Shown in pieces: positions 61,901 through 64,000 of a DNA stretch of 64,000 bases; within the stretch, counting starts at the first letter, position 1, and each line of letters begins with the position of its first letter. This DNA is from Acidobacteriota bacterium (GTDB lineage: Bacteria > Acidobacteriota > Polarisedimenticolia > JACPZX01). Below the pieces are notes generated by a model. That model saw nothing but the letters and a program-made list of their open reading frames with translations, made no database searches and was not told the origin of the DNA. The stretch spans positions 23,124 through 87,123 of the forward strand of contig JACPZX010000085.1 of NCBI GenBank assembly GCA_016195325.1, given 5' to 3'. Position numbers and translations under genes: made by a program.

Positions 61901-64000
61901 GGTCGGTTCGGTCTTCGAGGCCGGAGTCAACGACGGGTCGATCGCCCTCCTTCTTAGAAGTGACTCGACGACGCCGGGAGTCACCACTCGCGCCCTCAAG
62001 GCGACCGGCGGCGCGTTCCTCACGGCCGGTGAGTTCGCGCAGGTCACGATCCAGTCTGCGACCGTCAAGCTCAACAATACCGCGACGGACTTCAAGACCA
62101 ACCCGCTGACCCTCGACATCGATGGTGTGCAGGCGACGCTGGATGTGGCGCCGAACACTCAGAGCGTGTCGCTCGTCGGCCTGAACGCGGAGTTTGGCGG
62201 GTTCGTGAACGTCTCGGGCAACGTCGGATTCAGAAAGCAGGTCAACGGCACCGTCACGGAGATCCAGGCGACCGGCTCAATGATCGACGTCAGCCTGAAG
62301 GTCGGTTCGGTCTTCGAGGCCGGCGTCAACGACGGGTCGATCGCGCTGTTGCTCCGCTCTGATTCGACGACCCCCGGCGTGACCACCAAGGCGCTGAAGG
62401 CGACAGGCGGCGCGTTCCTCACGGCCGGTGACTTCGCGCAGGTCACGATCCAGTCCGCGACGGTCAAACTCAACAACACGAACACCAACTTCGCGACCAA
62501 CCCGCTTCTTCTCGACATCGACGGTGTGCAGGCGACGCTTGACGTTGCGCCCAACACGCAGAGCGTCTCCGTCGTTGGGCTCAATGCGGAGTTCGGCGGC
62601 TTCGTGTTCGTGTCCGGCAACTTCGGCTTCAGGAAGCAGGTCAACGGCACCGTCACCGAGATCCAGGCGACGGGCTCGATGATCGACGTGAGCCTGAAGA
62701 TCGGCACAGTCTTCGAGGCCGGCGTCAACGACGGGTCGATCGCGCTGCTGCTCCGATCCGACTCGACCACCCCCGGTGTCACCACCAAGGCGCTGAAGGC
62801 GACCGGCGGCGCGTTCCTGACGGCTGGCGATTTCGCCCAGGTCACGATCCAATCGGCGACCGTGAAGCTCAACAACACGAACACCAACTTCTCCACGAAC
62901 CCGCTCCTCCTCGACATCGACGGTGTGCAGGCGACGCTGGACGTTGCGCCGAACACGCAGAGCGTGTCGGTCGTGGGCCTCAACGCCGAGTTCGGCGGGT
63001 TCGTCAACGTCTCGGGCAACTTCGGCTTCAGGAAGCAGGTCACCGGCACGGTCACCGAAATTCAGGCGACCGGCTCGATGATCGATGTGAGCTTGAAGGT
63101 CGGGACAGTCTTCGAGGCCGGCGTCAACGATGGCTCGATTGCGCTGTTGCTGCGCTCGGACTCGACGACCCCGGGCGTGACCACCAAGGCGCTGAAGGCG
63201 ACGGGCGGCGCGTTCCTGACGGCAGGGGACTTCGCCCAGGTCACGATCCAGTCGGCGACCGTCAAGCTCAACAACACCTCGAGGGACTTCAAGACCAACC
63301 CGCTCCTTCTCGACATCGACGGTGTGCAGGCGACGCTGGATGTCGCCCCGAACACGCAGAGCGTGAGCGTGGTCGGCCTGAGCGCTGAGTTCGGCGGATT
63401 CGTCTTCGTCTCCGGCAACTTCGGCTTCCGGAAGCAGGTCAACGGCACCGTCACGGAGATCCAGGCCACAGGCTCGATGATCGACGTGAGCTTGAAGGTC
63501 GGGACGGTCTTCGAGGCGGGAGTCAACGACGGGTCGATTGCGCTGTTGCTGCGGTCCGACTCGACGACGCCGGGCGTGACGACGAGAGCTCTGAAGGCGA
63601 CCGGTGGCGCGTTCCTGACGGCAGGTGACTTCGCTCAGGTCACGATCCAGTCGGCGACGGTGAAGCTGAACAACACGGCGACTGACTTCAAGACCAACCC
63701 GCTCCTTCTCGATATCGACGGCGTCCAGGCGACGCTGGATGTGGCCCCGAACACGCAGAGCGTGAGCGTCGTTGGTCTGAACGCGGAGTTCGGTGGGTTT
63801 GTCTTCGTCTCAGGCAACTTCGGCTTCCGGAAGCAGGTAACCGGAACCGTCACGGAGATCCAGGCTGCCGGCTCGATGATCGACGTGAGCTTGAAGGTCG
63901 GGACGGTCTTCGAGGCCGGCGTCAACGACGGGTCGATCGCGCTGTTGCTCCGCTCTGATTCGACGACCCCCGGCGTGACCACCAAGGCGCTGAAGGCGAC
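58983..64000 (+). CDS. giant LEPR-XLL repeat surface protein, 3' end beyond window
   Basis: One plus-strand frame is open from here to the right edge: 1672 codons with no stop seen in the stretches I translated. The N-terminus reads FSLEAFEPRILLSADPLGM, the LEPR-XLL motif that opens many giant bacterial surface proteins. A long low-complexity region (about 25-400) follows, then beta-rich repeats: early diverged units (about 470-750) and exact 133-residue repeats to the edge. GTG 58983 has AGGAG 7 nt upstream; TTG 58914 (MKVRNLGKGT) with GAGGG upstream would add 23 residues. No classical signal peptide is seen, so export is probably by a type I or other dedicated system. Role: adhesin or matrix protein (inference). 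Confidence 0.88.
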   Translation, partial: MPQRPSFSLEAFEPRILLSADPLGMAQADLLHHKPLVAEFDKLELAPATAAHVESLGGFDMVIDSAVTDLIAPTSEASHRAGEAAHPKAAASRVDDWIVVESPSRPVEGSAPAFAPIGSPADAAATRIPTANDAEKASTESGQTEARRTLVRLSFFVSRERGTLRSVATETLRPSHFVDSISSRGPPAAGDSLAASARGDRDAKPSSQPAHFSKTPAPSSLAFLATVRYEISRSADKLPESLVLSGNLALPASLAHLDRSARFDAAAGDARSATIAGARRSVAARSSIQPIPTGDTEGFPVPLRGGRDLFFIARVDASAIAAVVITAGQIQRAAGPANPSGNADTLRLASSTTRPSGRRGDGSPRAPPEVSGSAGLESTRAPISTPPVAATSTPTPAIAPTPQSNQTGVIEQETVATLDIAGGILEVEIGGKTPGPGATDPLAGFDQINVTGSATLSGTLKIVLVDGFLPTAGDTFDFLTFGTVTGAFTTSTGLFGFGGGKLYFDVVQMADRLRLTVQEVPGGAIPIHTGSSAADDAIGNVLSEYFPLSATSVTGATLSIPGFVDFAGDIGIEDAGTSLEIVSSNVTATLGSGPFSLGVTSGKLALILNDNGSRVVFASGAFQLSGGGLLNASGAQAQVLQNTTSTSLVGQIVSVGSVSVTIPNAPANTTARISGTSLSFDISGFVTLTGDFGFQKVGTEIRATAGNASATLSAGTAFEAGVSGGSLALLLRDDGTKALKATGSAFLTAGDFAQVTIQSATVKFNSTSTDFAASPLLLDIDGVQATLDVAPNTQSVSLVGLSAEFGGFVNVSGNFGFRKQVTGTVTDIQATGSMVDVSLKAGTAFEAGVNDGAVALLLRSDSTTPGVTTRALKASGGAFLTAGDFAQVTIQSATVKLNDTTTDFASSPLTLDIDGVAATLDVALNSQSVSLVGLSAEFGGFVNVSGSFGFRKQVTGTVTEIQATGSMVDVSLKVGSVFEAGVNDGSIALLLRSDSTTPGVTTRALKATGGAFLTAGEFAQVTIQSATVKLNNTATDFKTNPLTLDIDGVQATLDVAPNTQSVSLVGLNAEFGGFVNVSGNVGFRKQVNGTVTEIQATGSMIDVSLKVGSVFEAGVNDGSIALLLRSDSTTPGVTTKALKATGGAFLTAGDFAQVTIQSATVKLNNTNTNFATNPLLLDIDGVQATLDVAPNTQSVSVVGLNAEFGGFVFVSGNFGFRKQVNGTVTEIQATGSMIDVSLKIGTVFEAGVNDGSIALLLRSDSTTPGVTTKALKATGGAFLTAGDFAQVTIQSATVKLNNTNTNFSTNPLLLDIDGVQATLDVAPNTQSVSVVGLNAEFGGFVNVSGNFGFRKQVTGTVTEIQATGSMIDVSLKVGTVFEAGVNDGSIALLLRSDSTTPGVTTKALKATGGAFLTAGDFAQVTIQSATVKLNNTSRDFKTNPLLLDIDGVQATLDVAPNTQSVSVVGLSAEFGGFVFVSGNFGFRKQVNGTVTEIQATGSMIDVSLKVGTVFEAGVNDGSIALLLRSDSTTPGVTTRALKATGGAFLTAGDFAQVTIQSATVKLNNTATDFKTNPLLLDIDGVQATLDVAPNTQSVSVVGLNAEFGGFVFVSGNFGFRKQVTGTVTEIQAAGSMIDVSLKVGTVFEAGVNDGSIALLLRSDSTTPGVTTKALKA
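61245..64000 (+). repeat. 399-bp in-frame tandem repeats of the LEPR-XLL gene
   Basis: The marker GTCACGATTCAGTCC (or close variants) begins at 61245, 61644, 62043, 62442, 62841, 63240 and 63639, exactly 399 bp apart each time, so six complete units and part of a seventh are visible. Each unit is 133 residues. Within a unit, strings such as LLLDIDGVQATLDVAPNTQS, EFGGFV, SGNFGFRKQV, VFEAGVNDGSIALLLRSDS and GGAFLTAGDFAQVTIQSATV recur. Later units are nearly identical at DNA level, which implies recent duplication or homogenisation. Earlier units (60500-61245) are diverged relatives. Confidence 0.92.

Noticed and set aside
59703-63985. Several long minus-strand frames opposite the LEPR-XLL gene, including repeats with a 399-bp period.
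   Set aside because: They contain no recognisable motif, and the plus-strand frame has promoter, ribosome binding site and LEPR-XLL start. The antisense period simply reflects the tandem repeats.
61245-64000. A CRISPR-like or IS-derived repeat array.
   Set aside because: The unit is 399 bp, in frame and without spacers or terminal inverted repeats; it encodes a protein domain.

Overview
The window is high-GC bacterial chromosome, by eye about two thirds G+C or more. Genes are dense, often overlapping by 4 nt, on both strands. There is no rRNA, tRNA, CRISPR array, IS element or phage block that I can see. The gene mix suggests an Acidobacteriota-like or other deep-branching Gram-negative soil bacterium: a Ser/Thr kinase fused to a TolB/PD40-type propeller, a propeller sensor kinase, a tricorn-type S41 protease, a type-2 IleRS, FadL-like and other outer-membrane barrels, MopE/FG-GAP proteins, Dictyostelium-type Cys repeats and a LEPR-XLL giant protein. 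This placement is inference from gene content only.

Layout. 1-2392: both subunits of topoisomerase VI, B truncated by the window edge. 2558-6487: a secreted protein, a four-gene minus operon (2[4Fe-4S] ferredoxin, Lon-N-like protein, 36-residue basic protein, membrane J-like protein without HPD), a small plus-strand gene and an SPFH protein. 6635-18925: mixed metabolism and envelope genes: trypsin-like protein, OPT transporter, TatD nuclease, methyltransferase, GST, radical SAM protein with an unusual Cys motif, M28 peptidase, double SRPBCC protein, aldo/keto reductase, outer-membrane barrel with a small Cys-rich secreted partner, DUF502 protein. 19133-23381: two tandem secreted Cys-repeat paralogs, each with a strong terminator; the first follows a long leader with competing hairpins. 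23326-31272: AI-2E-type transporter, quinone oxidoreductase and Ser/Thr kinase (minus), then a serine hydrolase and an M61-like protein with an altered zinc motif. 31269-44977: IleRS, sensor kinase/regulator pair, a small LuxR-type DNA-binding protein flanked by two copies of one promoter-like box, two secreted proteins of unknown function, an aminotransferase, a tricorn-like protease.

45077-51407 is a tightly overlapping minus operon joining PAPS synthesis (ATP sulfurylase/APS kinase) to a sulfotransferase, a family 2 glycosyltransferase, a DegT-type sugar aminotransferase, a WbqC-like protein and a methyltransferase. The simplest reading is production of a sulfated surface glycan or glycoconjugate. 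52285-58816 is a promoter-led plus operon for an outer-membrane barrel, a 1456-residue FG-GAP/MopE-repeat protein and a small membrane-anchored protein. From 58983 to the right edge one uninterrupted plus-strand frame encodes the first 1672 residues of a giant LEPR-XLL protein, ending in exact 399-bp (133-residue) tandem repeats that run off the window. This gene is easy to miss because it has no stop codon in the window and long antisense frames lie opposite it.

Most noteworthy: bacterial topoisomerase VI, the sulfation operon, the LEPR-XLL repeat protein, the duplicated promoter box around the small LuxR gene, and the structured leader before the first Cys-repeat gene.
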